Positions 8,453-17,318 of a stretch of 64,000 nucleotides of DNA are shown piece by piece. Under the pieces are notes generated by a model. That model made no database searches and was not told the DNA's origin. It saw nothing but the letters and a program-made list of their open reading frames with translations. A program made the translations under genes and the position numbers. How positions within the stretch are numbered: the stretch's first letter is position 1; the number at the start of each line of letters is the position of its first letter. Origin of the DNA: Candidatus Scalindua sp. SCAELEC01 (GTDB lineage: Bacteria > Planctomycetota > Brocadiia > Brocadiales > Scalinduaceae); NCBI GenBank assembly GCA_004282745.1, contig SHMT01000017.1, forward strand, positions 30,389 to 94,388, read 5' to 3'.

Positions 8453-9418
8453 ATGAACAAAGACGCACTATGTCAAAATGCACCCTTCGTGAATGAAGAG
8501 GATATTTCTGAAAAAGCAAGGATCATGATTGTTGATGATGAAGAGAGTTTTCTAAGGGTTTTACAGAGTGTTTTAGAGGTAAATGGCTATCAAGTAACCA
8601 CTTGCCTAAATGCATTTGATGCGATAGAGGAATTAAAAAATGAGGTATACGAGTTAGTTATTACAGACTTGAAGATGCCGGGTTTGTCTGGAGTAGAGTT
8701 TGTTAAAAAGGCGAAAAAGATATCTCCAAACTCTTATATAGTTGTTATGACGGGTTTTCCATCAGTGGAAACTGCGGTAAAGTGCATGAAACTTGGAGCC
8801 ACCGACTATTTAGTAAAACCGTTTGATATGGAATATTTTCAAATTATCGTTGAAAGGACACTGTATAAGAGAACGTTAGAAAAACGGGCGGCAGAGAGGG
8901 ATTACTATGAACAGATTTCGCGAACTGATGGACTTACAGGATTATACAACCACCGCTTTTTTCATAAACTATTGGATAGTGAAATGTCCAGGGCCGATAG
9001 ATATAAACATAATTTTTCTTTATTAATGATTGATATCGATGATTTTAAAAGATTTAATGATCAATATGGCCATCAAGCGGGTGATAAAGTACTGAAAGAG
9101 CTGGCATCACTGTTTAAATCACTCGTCAGGAAAATAGATCCGGTCATACGTTATGGAGGAGAAGAGTTTTCGATAATTTTGTCGGAAACAGCCAAGGGGC
9201 ATGGACGTATATTTGGGAAAAGGGTCGTTAAAAGCGTTGCTTCCTATGATATTCAAGGATTGCCACAAGTAGAAAAAATAACCATTAGCGCAGGGCTTGC
9301 CGGCTATCCTGATGATGCGCATACACAAGAGGATTTGATTAGAAAGGCAGACATTGCCCTCTATAAGGCAAAAAGCATGGGTAAAAATACCCTATGTGTG
9401 TATACAGAGGACGAATAA
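8453..9418 (+). CDS. Response regulator with diguanylate cyclase domain (REC-GGDEF)
   Basis: A 321-residue PleD/WspR-type protein. The receiver domain covers about residues 20-140 with phosphoacceptor Asp72 (LVITDLKMPGLSG). After a short helix comes a complete GGDEF domain with the active-site motif GGEEF at 235-239. The inhibitory I-site RKID is at 226-229, with the correct five-residue spacing, so the enzyme should make c-di-GMP and be product-inhibited. No cognate kinase is adjacent. The gene follows cobT by 11 bases. A PilZ protein, a possible c-di-GMP target, lies 3 kb upstream. Confidence 0.93.
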   Translation: MNKDALCQNAPFVNEEDISEKARIMIVDDEESFLRVLQSVLEVNGYQVTTCLNAFDAIEELKNEVYELVITDLKMPGLSGVEFVKKAKKISPNSYIVVMTGFPSVETAVKCMKLGATDYLVKPFDMEYFQIIVERTLYKRTLEKRAAERDYYEQISRTDGLTGLYNHRFFHKLLDSEMSRADRYKHNFSLLMIDIDDFKRFNDQYGHQAGDKVLKELASLFKSLVRKIDPVIRYGGEEFSIILSETAKGHGRIFGKRVVKSVASYDIQGLPQVEKITISAGLAGYPDDAHTQEDLIRKADIALYKAKSMGKNTLCVYTEDE

Positions 9419-9572
9419 CCTAGCGAGTTGCTTAGACTTAAGCAGCCATAAGTGCTTTTTGTATGATGATTAACCCTAATTGCACTCCAAAGGCAACGAA
9501 CTTATACGAAACCATCAGATTGTAGCACCACAAAAGCGCGTAAAATAGTATTCGTTTCAGGGATTATATACG

Positions 9573-9953
9573 GTGATCGCAACAAAAGAGTCTCTTTTTA
9601 AAAACGGTAATTCCAAGTGTGTACCACAATGGTTGATTAGATATGAAAAACTATTTAAGATTATTTATAAGATCTCGATCCTGTATCTTATTCTGAATAT
9701 TTTCATCTCTTGTTTCTCGCTAAACGTATGGTTTGCGACTTGTTCGGTGGGATTCTTTATTTTAAACAAGACGAATCTTTTAATTATAGAAATTGTAAAA
9801 GGGGTGTTACTGGGGGCAATTAATGAGAGAGTGGGGTATGAGGACAACCCACCGGTGTATAGCCTGAGCATGGCAATACGGTTTTTTCAGGTAATTTTTT
9901 TTCTGGGCCTTATCGTTTTGTTGGTTCTTGGTGTGAGAATCACGCTGACATGA
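9573..9953 (+). CDS. Small membrane protein, unknown function
   Basis: A 126-residue protein with a GTG start at 9573 preceded by AGGGA. I do not recognise a family. Hydrophobic segments at about residues 30-55, 56-82 and 100-123 suggest three membrane helices. A short cytoplasmic N-terminus and a polar loop with NERVGYEDNPP separate them. It lies alone on the plus strand between the diguanylate cyclase and a SPOR-like gene. Confidence 0.55.
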   Translation: MIATKESLFKNGNSKCVPQWLIRYEKLFKIIYKISILYLILNIFISCFSLNVWFATCSVGFFILNKTNLLIIEIVKGVLLGAINERVGYEDNPPVYSLSMAIRFFQVIFFLGLIVLLVLGVRITLT

Positions 9954-10066
9954 TTGTAATAATACAATTTATTGGGGAACCAGTTGGCTTCAACGTACCA
10001 GATGACGCTTGACATTAAAATCTATTTTTAATAGACTTCACATTCTTAGCTTTGTGGGTATTTTAA

Positions 10067-10101
10067 CGGATTTTGTCCGAAAACCATTATGGGATGAGTA
10101 T
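10067..10101. repeat. Family B/D repeat end
   Basis: The segment contains CCGAAAACCATTATGGGATG followed by AGTA at its right end, which in reverse reads TACTCATC and then TGGTTTTCGG. It matches the ends found at 31945-31995 and 56871-56920 and, less closely, the left end of the B element at 458. Only one end is recognisable here. Confidence 0.65.
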
Positions 10102-10176
10102 TATTTTTAAGTAGATAAACGTAAGAGAAAATTTAATAAGTGTAGATTAAAAGAGTGAGTGTAACAAGGATTTCAA

Positions 10177-10959
10177 ATGTTTAAGAAGGATAAAGATTCT
10201 AAAGAATTTTTTGAGGTTTTTAAAAAACCGAAAGATCTATATAACGTGAAGTATAGGAGGGGTGTACCTGGAGCAGAGCAAAAAAATCCAAGTGTCATAC
10301 CACCGCCTACACCCAAAAAAAACAAGGTTTCTGTAGACGAGGAGAAGAGAGAGGCTGAAACGGAACAGGAGCAGTTACATTGGATAAAGGATACAAAAAC
10401 AGGTGAAACTTTTAAATCACGTGCCCAAAAGTATAGAAAATTGCTTTTGAACGAACTTACACTGAAGCATGAAACTTTAATTCTCTGCGCTTTGGGAGCT
10501 GTTTTTTTGGCATTTGCCTGCTTTTTTACTGGCTACAAATTTGGTTATAATAAGGCCCTTAATCCAGAAATATCGCAAGGTTCAAACCGTGAAAAGAAGA
10601 GTGATGGAAAGGTAAAGGCTGTTCCTCCGGGAGTGGAGCTTGAAGCGGTTGATTTGACAGCAATTCCGCGAACGCAAACTAACGAGGAGTTGCAAAATAT
10701 AAAGTGGACTTTGCAAATTATCTCTTACAGCGATACGAAAAATAATAAAAAGAAAGCCGCTAATTTAGCGAGAGCCATAAAGAATATGACACATTACCAT
10801 ACTTTTGTAGCGAAAAGAGGTAATGAGCTTGTTGTGTGTGTGGGTAAATTCGATTCCAGAAATGGTGATGAGGTAAAAAAGTGTTTAGCCAAAATTAGTA
10901 ATTTAGAATATGAGGGGAAAAAACAGTTTTCAACTAGTTATCCAATTCAAATAAAATAA
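10177..10959 (+). CDS. Single-pass membrane protein with SPOR-like C-terminal domain
   Basis: A 260-residue protein: a charged cytoplasmic N-terminus of about 100 residues, one TM helix at about 101-120, a linker, and a C-terminal domain from about residue 180 that begins WTLQIISYSDTKNNKKKAANLARAI and continues with VAKRGNELVVCVGKFDS. That pattern (beta strand, helix, then a V-GxF turn) matches SPOR domains, which bind denuded peptidoglycan glycan strands. The match is by pattern only. The topology fits a FtsN/DedD-like protein. It precedes the small basic protein gene by 13 bases, with an AAGGAT site at its own start. Confidence 0.6.
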   Translation: MFKKDKDSKEFFEVFKKPKDLYNVKYRRGVPGAEQKNPSVIPPPTPKKNKVSVDEEKREAETEQEQLHWIKDTKTGETFKSRAQKYRKLLLNELTLKHETLILCALGAVFLAFACFFTGYKFGYNKALNPEISQGSNREKKSDGKVKAVPPGVELEAVDLTAIPRTQTNEELQNIKWTLQIISYSDTKNNKKKAANLARAIKNMTHYHTFVAKRGNELVVCVGKFDSRNGDEVKKCLAKISNLEYEGKKQFSTSYPIQIK

Positions 10960-10972
10960 GGAGGATTGTGAG

Positions 10973-11197
10973 ATGAGTATTGATAAGAGTCTTTCAAACA
11001 ATGGCAAACTAATAAGGCATCGAAGTGTCTTAACCAGATCAGAACGTGTTAAGGCATTAACGAATGAAGGGGTTTGGGGAGAGGGCAGATCTGTATTTGG
11101 TCTACCGAAAGTAAAAACCATCAAGATGCGTAAGAAGGCAAAGTCAACAAAGGAAAAAGTTGAAGAGGCTTCTTCTACTGCTGGGAAGAAGGAATAG
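10973..11197 (+). CDS. Small basic protein of Planctomycetes/Chlamydiae/Verrucomicrobia type
   Basis: A 74-residue very basic protein that begins MSIDKSL, continues with LIRHRSVLTRSERVKAL and has VFGLPKVKTIKMRKK before a low-complexity tail. I recognise this as the short basic protein family described for the Planctomycetes-Verrucomicrobia-Chlamydiae group (TIGR04137, from memory), of unknown function. The ribosome-binding site AAGGAGG is strong, in keeping with a highly made protein. It lies between a SPOR-like gene (13 bases upstream) and an aminotransferase gene (2 bases downstream), probably in one operon. It is one of the better taxonomic markers in the window. Confidence 0.75.
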   Translation: MSIDKSLSNNGKLIRHRSVLTRSERVKALTNEGVWGEGRSVFGLPKVKTIKMRKKAKSTKEKVEEASSTAGKKE

Positions 11198-11199
11198 GA

Positions 11200-12297
11200 A
11201 TGATTGCAGATCGGATGCAAGGATTTGAAGCATCTGGAATAAGAAAAGTTTTTGATCTTGCACGGAAGATAAAGAACCCTATTAACCTTAGCATTGGACA
11301 GCCTGATTTTGATGTGCCTGATGAGGTTAAGGAAGAGGCCATCCGGGCAATAGACAGCGGGTTTAATAGATATACAATTACCCAGGGAATACCTGAGCTG
11401 AGCAAAAAGATTCTCCAGCAAACGAAACTTGATAAGGGGGTTATTGCTGATGATATAATGATAACCTCAGGTGTTGCAGGGGCCTTGACCTTAGCCTTTT
11501 TGGTCCTTATTAATCCTGGTGATGAGGTCCTCGTGCCCGACCCCTATTTTGTATCTTTCAAGCATCTTATTAAATTTTGTGGCGGTGATATAAAATTTAT
11601 TGATACGTACCCGGATTTTGAGCTTACGCCCTCCCGCATCGAGTCGTACGTAAGCCCTCGTACGAAAATGCTTCTCATTAATAGCCCCTCAAACCCAACG
11701 GGTGTGGTATGTAGGCCGGAACATCTCAATGAAATTTGCGAGATTGCCAAAAAAAATAATTTAATAATAATATCTGATGAGATCTATAGTAAGTTTGTCT
11801 ATGACACTCCTTACCAAAGTATTGGAAAGTTCCATGAAAATACCCTTACCTGTCAAGGCTTCTCTAAATCGTATGCGATGACCGGGTGGCGCTTAGGAAG
11901 TGTTATAGGCCCGAAAAATATTATCAATGAGATGATAAAACTTCAGCAATATACCTACATCTGTGCCCCTTCATTTGCACAGATGGCGGGGATTAAGGCC
12001 CTGGACATTGATATCAGTAAGTACGTAGAAGAGTATAAAATGAAACGTGATTTTATGTACAACGCTCTAAAAGAAAACTATAGAGTAACGAAACCCGATG
12101 GTGCATTTTATCTCTTCCCACAGGTACCTTGGGGTACTGATGAAGAGTTTGCAACACGTGCTATTGATAATAAATTGTTAGTCATACCGGGTAGCGTCTT
12201 TTCAGAAAAACAGTCGCATTTCAGATTATCTTATGCTGCTCCATTTGAAACATTACAGCGAGGAGTTGAAGTCTTAAATTCTCTGGTATCACGATAG
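11200..12297 (+). CDS. PLP-dependent class I/II aminotransferase (aspartate aminotransferase-like)
   Basis: A 365-residue fold-type I aminotransferase. It has the family landmarks LSIGQPDFDVP near the N-terminus, INSPSNPTG in the centre, SDEIYSKFVYD with the PLP-ring aspartate, the Schiff-base lysine Lys223 in GFSKSYAMTGWRLG, and the substrate-carboxylate arginine in FRLSYA. The family transfers amino groups between aspartate or other amino acids and 2-oxoglutarate. The exact substrate cannot be read from the sequence. The start follows the small basic protein stop by two bases, so it is probably cotranscribed. It converges with the minus-strand CheB gene, with no clear terminator in the 48-base gap. 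Confidence 0.9.
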   Translation: MIADRMQGFEASGIRKVFDLARKIKNPINLSIGQPDFDVPDEVKEEAIRAIDSGFNRYTITQGIPELSKKILQQTKLDKGVIADDIMITSGVAGALTLAFLVLINPGDEVLVPDPYFVSFKHLIKFCGGDIKFIDTYPDFELTPSRIESYVSPRTKMLLINSPSNPTGVVCRPEHLNEICEIAKKNNLIIISDEIYSKFVYDTPYQSIGKFHENTLTCQGFSKSYAMTGWRLGSVIGPKNIINEMIKLQQYTYICAPSFAQMAGIKALDIDISKYVEEYKMKRDFMYNALKENYRVTKPDGAFYLFPQVPWGTDEEFATRAIDNKLLVIPGSVFSEKQSHFRLSYAAPFETLQRGVEVLNSLVSR

Positions 12298-12345
12298 AAT
12301 TTCAGAAAGTGACTCTTTTTTGCAGAAACATTTTTATTGGATATG

Positions 12346-12912
12346 CTACCCCCCCATTTGAGAAATAAGCATCTGTCGCATACCTTCTGGGGAAAGGACG
12401 TGATCAACGCACCCTAAGTCAATCGCAGCTTTAGGCATTCCCCATATTACACTGGACTCCTGGTCCTGAGCAAAGACAACACCTCCGATAGATTTTATAT
12501 GGGCACTTCCTTCTGCACCATCCCTTCCGATTCCTGTCATGATCATACCGGTGATATTATCTCCGTTTTGTTTTCTCACTGATTTCATTGTTACATCCAC
12601 TGAAGGTCGAACATAGCAGACCTTTGGTTTATGGACCAACTTCATTAACCGATTGTTTGTAAGTTCCAAATGTACCTCACTTGGAACAATATGAACGACA
12701 CCCTGTTTTAGAAGTTCTCCGTCATTGGCAATTCTTACGTCCATTTTCGTCAGGCTGTTTAAAGATTCTGCCAGAGGAAGGTTGCCTACTTTTCGCATGT
12801 GTTGGACGATAAGAATGCTTCCATTTAGAATGGGTAGTCCCTGAAACAACCTTCGCAGGGTTATGGGACCGCCTGTAGATATCCCAATGATGATTATGTT
12901 CCGATTTGACAT
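12346..12912 (-). CDS. Stand-alone CheB methylesterase domain
   Basis: A 188-residue protein that is only the catalytic domain of CheB, the enzyme that removes methyl groups from glutamates of chemoreceptors. The catalytic triad is visible: Ser12 in GISTGG, His38 in VQHM and Asp131 in TGIGRDGAEG. The Ser-His and His-Asp spacings are close to those in CheB. The N-terminal receiver domain that normally regulates CheB is absent. Instead a separate CheY-like gene lies 18 bases upstream in the same operon. No chemoreceptor or CheR gene is in the window, so the substrate is unknown. Confidence 0.88.
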   Translation of the reverse strand: MSNRNIIIIGISTGGPITLRRLFQGLPILNGSILIVQHMRKVGNLPLAESLNSLTKMDVRIANDGELLKQGVVHIVPSEVHLELTNNRLMKLVHKPKVCYVRPSVDVTMKSVRKQNGDNITGMIMTGIGRDGAEGSAHIKSIGGVVFAQDQESSVIWGMPKAAIDLGCVDHVLSPEGMRQMLISQMGG

Positions 12913-12930
12913 TTTTCGATACCAGAAAAC

Positions 12931-13308
12931 TTATTTTTTTACATAACGGAGGTATTCTTTTACTTTTTCTATTAATTCTTCTGAAGTGAAGGGCTTTCTA
13001 ATATAATCAATGATATATTCTGAAAGCTTTTCCATTTTTGGTCCAGGATCATTAACTGCGGTGAGCATGCAGATAATGTTGTCACCATGTAACCCTCTCT
13101 CTTTAATCTCCACAATTGTGTTCCAACCATCCATCTCTGGCATCATTACGTCCATGAGAATCAAGCCCTTGAACTCGTCTTTTAGTTTTTCCAGGCAAAC
13201 TCTTCCATTCTCAGCAACAGATACAGAATATCCAAAAGCACTGAGAACTATCTCAACTGTTTCTCTTATAGACGGGTCATCGTCCACTATCATTACCTGA
13301 TCATTCAT
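12931..13308 (-). CDS. CheY-like single-domain response regulator
   Basis: A 125-residue receiver domain with acidic pocket DDD at 9-11, phosphoacceptor Asp53 in GLILMDVMMPEMDG, the conserved Thr in MLTA and Lys in IRKPF. There is no output domain. It lies between the REC-kinase gene (upstream, 78 bases) and the CheB-domain gene (downstream, 18 bases). A likely role is the detachable receiver of the CheB domain or an acceptor in the phosphorelay formed by the neighbouring genes. Both are inferences from order. Confidence 0.9.
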   Translation of the reverse strand: MNDQVMIVDDDPSIRETVEIVLSAFGYSVSVAENGRVCLEKLKDEFKGLILMDVMMPEMDGWNTIVEIKERGLHGDNIICMLTAVNDPGPKMEKLSEYIIDYIRKPFTSEELIEKVKEYLRYVKK

Positions 13309-13386
13309 CTTATTTTGCCCCTTATTCTTTTCTGATTTGCAATTCCCACTCCTTACATTACTATACTGCCTCGTGACGGGACCAAT

Positions 13387-14520
13387 TTATTTCTCATTCT
13401 CTATACATCTGGGGATGCTAAAACCTACCGTTGTTCCCTTCCCAAGGCCGGGGCTTTCAATCTGTATTTTTCCCTCACTCTTTTCGATAATCTTGCGACA
13501 AATTGAAAGTCCCAGACCGGTTGAAGAACGATCATTCCTGGAATCATCCGCTTTGTAGAATTCTTCAAAGGCATGGTCGATCTGTTCATCAGTCATTCCA
13601 ATACCCGTATCACTAATAGAAATTTGTATTTGATTATTGTTACAAAAACCTCTCACCGTTACTACGCCTCCACTATTTGTGTATTTAATGGCATTACTGA
13701 TAAGATTGTGAAGCAACTCCTTGATCAAGATCTCATCACACTCTACGAGAAGGGGAGTGTCTGTGTTGATTACAGGTGAGATTTTACGTTCAGAAAAGAG
13801 AGAGGACAGTGCATTAATGATATTTTGTATTTCAAATGCAATATCTATTTTTTCAGGTTTTAGTTGAGAATGTGAAGAATTTAGCCGTGCAAGCTGTAAT
13901 ATTGTTTCAGTGAGGTTTCTCATGTAGTTGACACTATCTATAGCTAGGTTTAACATCCTCTTAGCCTCGGAATCCTCAGTTCTCTTTGCTATCAGTGGTA
14001 AAAGAGCTACAAGAGGGGTTAAGGGGGTCTTGAGATCATGACTGAGTTGGTTTACAAAGGCGTTCTTTTGTTGAAGGAGTTGTTGCACCCGTGATGTTCG
14101 CTCCTCCACCTTCTTTTCCAGCTTCTGGTTAAAATTTGTCAGCTGATCTTGAAGCTTCTTCGTACGTAAGGCAGCCCTAACACGAGCACGTAATTCAAAG
14201 GCATCGAATGGCTTTGTGACATAATCAACTGCACCGAGATCCAACCCCCGGATACGATTCCCGTTATCATCTGCAGCAGTGAGGAAAATGATAGGTACCA
14301 TACAGAGTGTCTCCTCTTCCTTGAGTCTATTGCACACCTCAAATCCTGATAGGTCCGGCATGTCTATATCTAAGAGGATTAAGTCCGGCCTTTCTTCCCT
14401 CGCTATCTCTAGGCATTGCTTTCCTCCCCCTGCACAGATAACGTCAATGCCTTCCTTGACCAACCTAGCCTTGGCGATCAGCAGAGCCTTTGGGTTATCG
14501 TCTACAACTAAAACCTTCAT
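13387..14520 (-). CDS. Soluble hybrid kinase, REC-HisKA-HATPase order
   Basis: A 377-residue protein with an N-terminal receiver (Asp51 in LILLDIDMPDLSG), a coiled-coil linker at about 125-158, a HisKA H-box with His161 (NQLSHDLKTPLTPL), and an HATPase domain with N box (LLHNLISNAIKYTNSGG), G1 (SDTGIGM) and G2 (STGLGLSICRKI). There is no membrane segment, so it is cytoplasmic and takes its input from phosphorylation of its own receiver. The ATG has an excellent GGAGG site about 12 bases upstream. It lies between the REC-HPt gene and the CheY-like gene, all on the minus strand. Confidence 0.92.
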   Translation of the reverse strand: MKVLVVDDNPKALLIAKARLVKEGIDVICAGGGKQCLEIAREERPDLILLDIDMPDLSGFEVCNRLKEEETLCMVPIIFLTAADDNGNRIRGLDLGAVDYVTKPFDAFELRARVRAALRTKKLQDQLTNFNQKLEKKVEERTSRVQQLLQQKNAFVNQLSHDLKTPLTPLVALLPLIAKRTEDSEAKRMLNLAIDSVNYMRNLTETILQLARLNSSHSQLKPEKIDIAFEIQNIINALSSLFSERKISPVINTDTPLLVECDEILIKELLHNLISNAIKYTNSGGVVTVRGFCNNNQIQISISDTGIGMTDEQIDHAFEEFYKADDSRNDRSSTGLGLSICRKIIEKSEGKIQIESPGLGKGTTVGFSIPRCIENEK

Positions 14521-14567
14521 TTATCCTAACCTCCAATGGGAATGTTCATTTCCCTAGTTCTCAACCA

Positions 14568-15353
14568 TTACTTGTCTCTCTCTCTGCCTCTTACAGCAGC
14601 CTGATATAGTGCCGTTAACCTGTTCATTGCAAGAGTGCAGTTACCACTGTTTTGCTCTTTTGCTGCATCTTCAAGCATCTTTCCTGCCTCTGATATCATT
14701 GGATACCCATAACTGCCTCCTGCACCCTTAATCTGATGTGCAAGTCTACGAAGAGCAGAGAGATCACCATTCTCTAATGTTTCCTTCATGGTCCTAAGAT
14801 CGTCACCAAATCCCAAGACAAATTCGTCAATAAGCTCTACGAGATCAGGATCATCTCCATATTCAGACGGTATTGTGTCTGCAACACCTTGCTCAACATA
14901 TTGAGATTCAGCTATTATCGATGAGTGGTCAGATTGTGGTTGTGGGCACTTATCTGCACACAAATTACGATCAATAGCATCGGCAAGATCTTGGAAATCT
15001 ATTGGTTTTGCAACATAATCATTCATACCAGTCTCAAGACATGTTTCTCGATCGCCACTCATGGTGTTTGCCGTCATTGCTATTATGGGTACTTTATGGT
15101 TCCTAACTGCTGATGCCTCATCTCGTATTATTCGTGTCGTCTCATATCCATCCATTTCTGGCATTTGGCAGTCCATCAAAATGAGGTCATAATCTGATGT
15201 CTCTAGCTTACCCAGTGCCTCTTTACCATTATTTGCAACATCTGCATTGTAGCCGAGTTTCTTATCTAGTAGACGCATGGCTACTTTTTGATTGATGATA
15301 TTATCTTCAACTAACAGGATACGCGTACGATGTTTTTGGTCTCCCGCTATCAC
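14568..15353 (-). CDS. Receiver plus HPt phosphotransfer protein
   Basis: A 261-residue protein with a receiver domain (about residues 10-132, Asp61 in LILMDCQMPEMDGY) and a C-terminal HPt domain whose phosphorylated histidine is His206 in LRRLAHQIKGAGGS. These two modules are usually the tail of a large BarA/ArcB-type hybrid kinase. Here the frame starts at a GTG (15353) in the linker that normally joins the kinase to the receiver, and a PAS-like fragment lies immediately upstream in another frame. I therefore think this is what remains of a larger kinase, though it may still work as a phosphorelay intermediate with the downstream genes. Confidence 0.85.
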   Translation of the reverse strand: MIAGDQKHRTRILLVEDNIINQKVAMRLLDKKLGYNADVANNGKEALGKLETSDYDLILMDCQMPEMDGYETTRIIRDEASAVRNHKVPIIAMTANTMSGDRETCLETGMNDYVAKPIDFQDLADAIDRNLCADKCPQPQSDHSSIIAESQYVEQGVADTIPSEYGDDPDLVELIDEFVLGFGDDLRTMKETLENGDLSALRRLAHQIKGAGGSYGYPMISEAGKMLEDAAKEQNSGNCTLAMNRLTALYQAAVRGRERDK

Positions 15354-15511
15354 ACATTTAGTAACGTTATCGATGGTGCTATCCTTTCTGCTTTCCGTTG
15401 ACTTTCCGGTAAGAGTACAGAAACAATATAATAGTTGAGAATACGTAATTTTAACTCTTTATCAAGTACGACAATCCCCCTGTTTACTATATCGAATATC
15501 TGATTGAGCAT
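15350..15511 (-). pseudogene. PAS-domain start fragment of a decayed hybrid kinase
   Basis: An ATG at 15511 opens 53 codons reading LNQIFDIVNRGIVVLDKEL and then ILN, the typical first strand of a PAS sensor domain. The frame then wanders and stops at 15350, where the REC-HPt frame begins. Linker-like sequence that leads into the receiver (for example GKSTESRKDSTIDNVTKC) continues upstream of the GTG in the REC-HPt frame for about 35 codons. A simple explanation is loss of the kinase core from one PAS-kinase-REC-HPt gene. Confidence 0.55.
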
Positions 15512-15678
15512 CACTCATATTGCTCCATAAATGAATTTAGAGCACTCTTTAACCACTCTATTGAATCCGGGGCAGGCATAAGAATCAGGTACCCGTTAAC
15601 ATCTTTGCTGGTTTCCTTTACGACTTCAAAGGCGTTTATCTTAGCAGGTATTACAAATGAAGAAATTTTAACGAAATC
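15511..15678 (-). pseudogene. C-terminal fragment of an unidentified protein
   Basis: An open frame of 55 codons after a TAG, with no usable early start, ends FMEQYE and stops with TGA that overlaps the ATG of the PAS fragment (TGATG), a normal operon junction. It contains SSFVIPAKINAFEVV and GYLILMPAPDSIEWLKSAL. The second phrase resembles the C-terminal strand and helix of CheC/CheX-type phosphatases, but that is only a suggestion. Upstream, no continuation was found. Confidence 0.35.
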
Positions 15679-16192
15679 CTAGCCTGTCTGAGTAATGTGA
15701 TTATTAATGATAACGGTGTTTCAAAATATTCTTAACCTACTTATCGGTCTATTTTTCTGTATTTCAATGGGTATAAAAAAAAGATGCAAGCGTCTCCTCA
15801 AATATTCTCTTAATTGAAAATTTCAGGGTAAAGACTTTTATGGATAGAGACGATAATTAACGTATACATTTCTGGAATTAAATAGCGAGATGCCGGTTTG
15901 TATGGAATATCGTGAGGTGTAAAAAGGGCTCTTTGGTATTCGTGTTCAGTACAATTTAACATCTAGAACAGAATCAACTAATAAAAAAATAGGGTTAATA
16001 GATACAGACACGGTACCTTTAAGAGCCTTTTTTTACTTAAACAAGGAATTATTGTTACATGATAGAAAATAAATAACCCGTGGTTTCTTTGAGACACAGT
16101 AGATGATAAAACAATTTTGACAGACAATTTGACTTTGAGAATTTTGTGGCAATTATTTTCAAATTTACGGTAATCGGCAATAGGTACTCAGT
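15679..16192. other. Intergenic stretch, no gene seen
   Basis: This is AT-rich sequence between the decayed minus-strand genes and the plus-strand transglutaminase-like gene. I see no convincing reading frame, RNA or member of the three repeat families. Confidence 0.4.
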
Positions 16193-17044
16193 ATGAATAG
16201 TAAAAAATTTCCCGAATTGATCGGATTTATTTGTGCCTTTATAATGGTAACCACGTCTCACTCCTCATACAACATGTGCGACAGATTGATGGTTACTTTC
16301 TCCAGTCTCGGCTACAACCCTGTAGAAGAAGTAGTTCACACTATTTCAAACGGAGAGAAAGCAAATGACAACATTCTCTATGAAAAATGGTGTGAAAAGG
16401 TGTTTGACAACGGAAGTTACATATATCAAGCGTATAAGGACATAGCTTTCAATATAGAATATACTCCCGAGGTGAAGAAAGCGGACTTTTGGCAATCACC
16501 GGATGAAACGGCAAGACTAAAGAAGGGTGATTGCGAAGACGCGGTTTTTCTTTTTTACTCGCATCTTCCAAGAGATCAAAATAATGCTAAAATTGTTTGG
16601 GGTTGGATTGTAGATAAAGAGAGCAAGGTGGGGAGTGCCCATGTTTGGTATCAACTGGTGGATCGTAAAGGGAAACAGTGGGTTGTAGAAGGTTTCTCTC
16701 AGGGGTGGAACGGAATAATACCAATGGTTGAGATTGAGAAGACAGAATTGAGAAGACCAATATTTATACTTCCACACCAGGCAGTGAGCAGTTTTGCCGG
16801 GTCTCAGGACATGGTAAATGAGAAAAAAAATCTTTCATCTTTTGGTTCTGTAGATATGGTTAATCATGATTCAGAAAAGATACCGTTTACACAGGATTAT
16901 ACATCGCTATCGTTTCCGAATAGAAAGAGAGAGATAACAAATATTGTAAACAAACTGCATGAACTCTTTTCTCGATACAAAGTACCACAACAGGTGATAG
17001 CATCGAAAGGGTCTCAAGAAAAGAACCTTATTTGCAAAAGATAG
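16193..17044 (+). CDS. Secreted transglutaminase-like cysteine protein
   Basis: A 283-residue protein with a signal peptide or anchor at about residues 8-25. The core has the transglutaminase-like catalytic pattern: WQSPDETARLKKGDCEDAV with candidate nucleophile Cys113, then SAHVWYQLVD with candidate His150, followed by an acidic residue. This is the pattern of the bacterial transglutaminase-like cysteine proteinase group. The reaction could be peptide cleavage or amide transfer in the periplasm. The substrate is unknown. The gene stands alone on the plus strand. The C-terminal 80 residues are polar and unlike anything I know. Confidence 0.7.
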   Translation: MNSKKFPELIGFICAFIMVTTSHSSYNMCDRLMVTFSSLGYNPVEEVVHTISNGEKANDNILYEKWCEKVFDNGSYIYQAYKDIAFNIEYTPEVKKADFWQSPDETARLKKGDCEDAVFLFYSHLPRDQNNAKIVWGWIVDKESKVGSAHVWYQLVDRKGKQWVVEGFSQGWNGIIPMVEIEKTELRRPIFILPHQAVSSFAGSQDMVNEKKNLSSFGSVDMVNHDSEKIPFTQDYTSLSFPNRKREITNIVNKLHELFSRYKVPQQVIASKGSQEKNLICKR

Positions 17045-17097
17045 CGAAGTTGTTTTCCTTACTGGTGCCATGTTTACGTTCTGCTGCACAATAAATT

Positions 17098-17116
17098 TGA
17101 GAGATACTATCTCTCA
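17098..17116 (+). terminator. Short terminator-like hairpin
   Basis: TGAGAGAT (17098-17105) pairs with ATCTCTCA (17109-17116) over a three-base loop, and pyrimidine-rich CTTCTTTCC follows. It is 54 bases after the transglutaminase-like stop, so a weak terminator is plausible. Confidence 0.4.
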
Positions 17117-17318
17117 CTTCTTTCCTGCACCCTTAGTACCCATTCCCGCGGCTCCATTTCCTTCTAACAGTACCTTTTTCTCTCAAATTTCTGTATCTAC
17201 AGTAGTTATCATATTATTGCTGCTGCCTCTTCTTTTTATTTGATTTGGTCATAGAGCCTCTGGTAAACTGAAACCTTTAATTAGCTATTTTGTAATGTAC
17301 TTAGGGTGGAGGTGTAAA

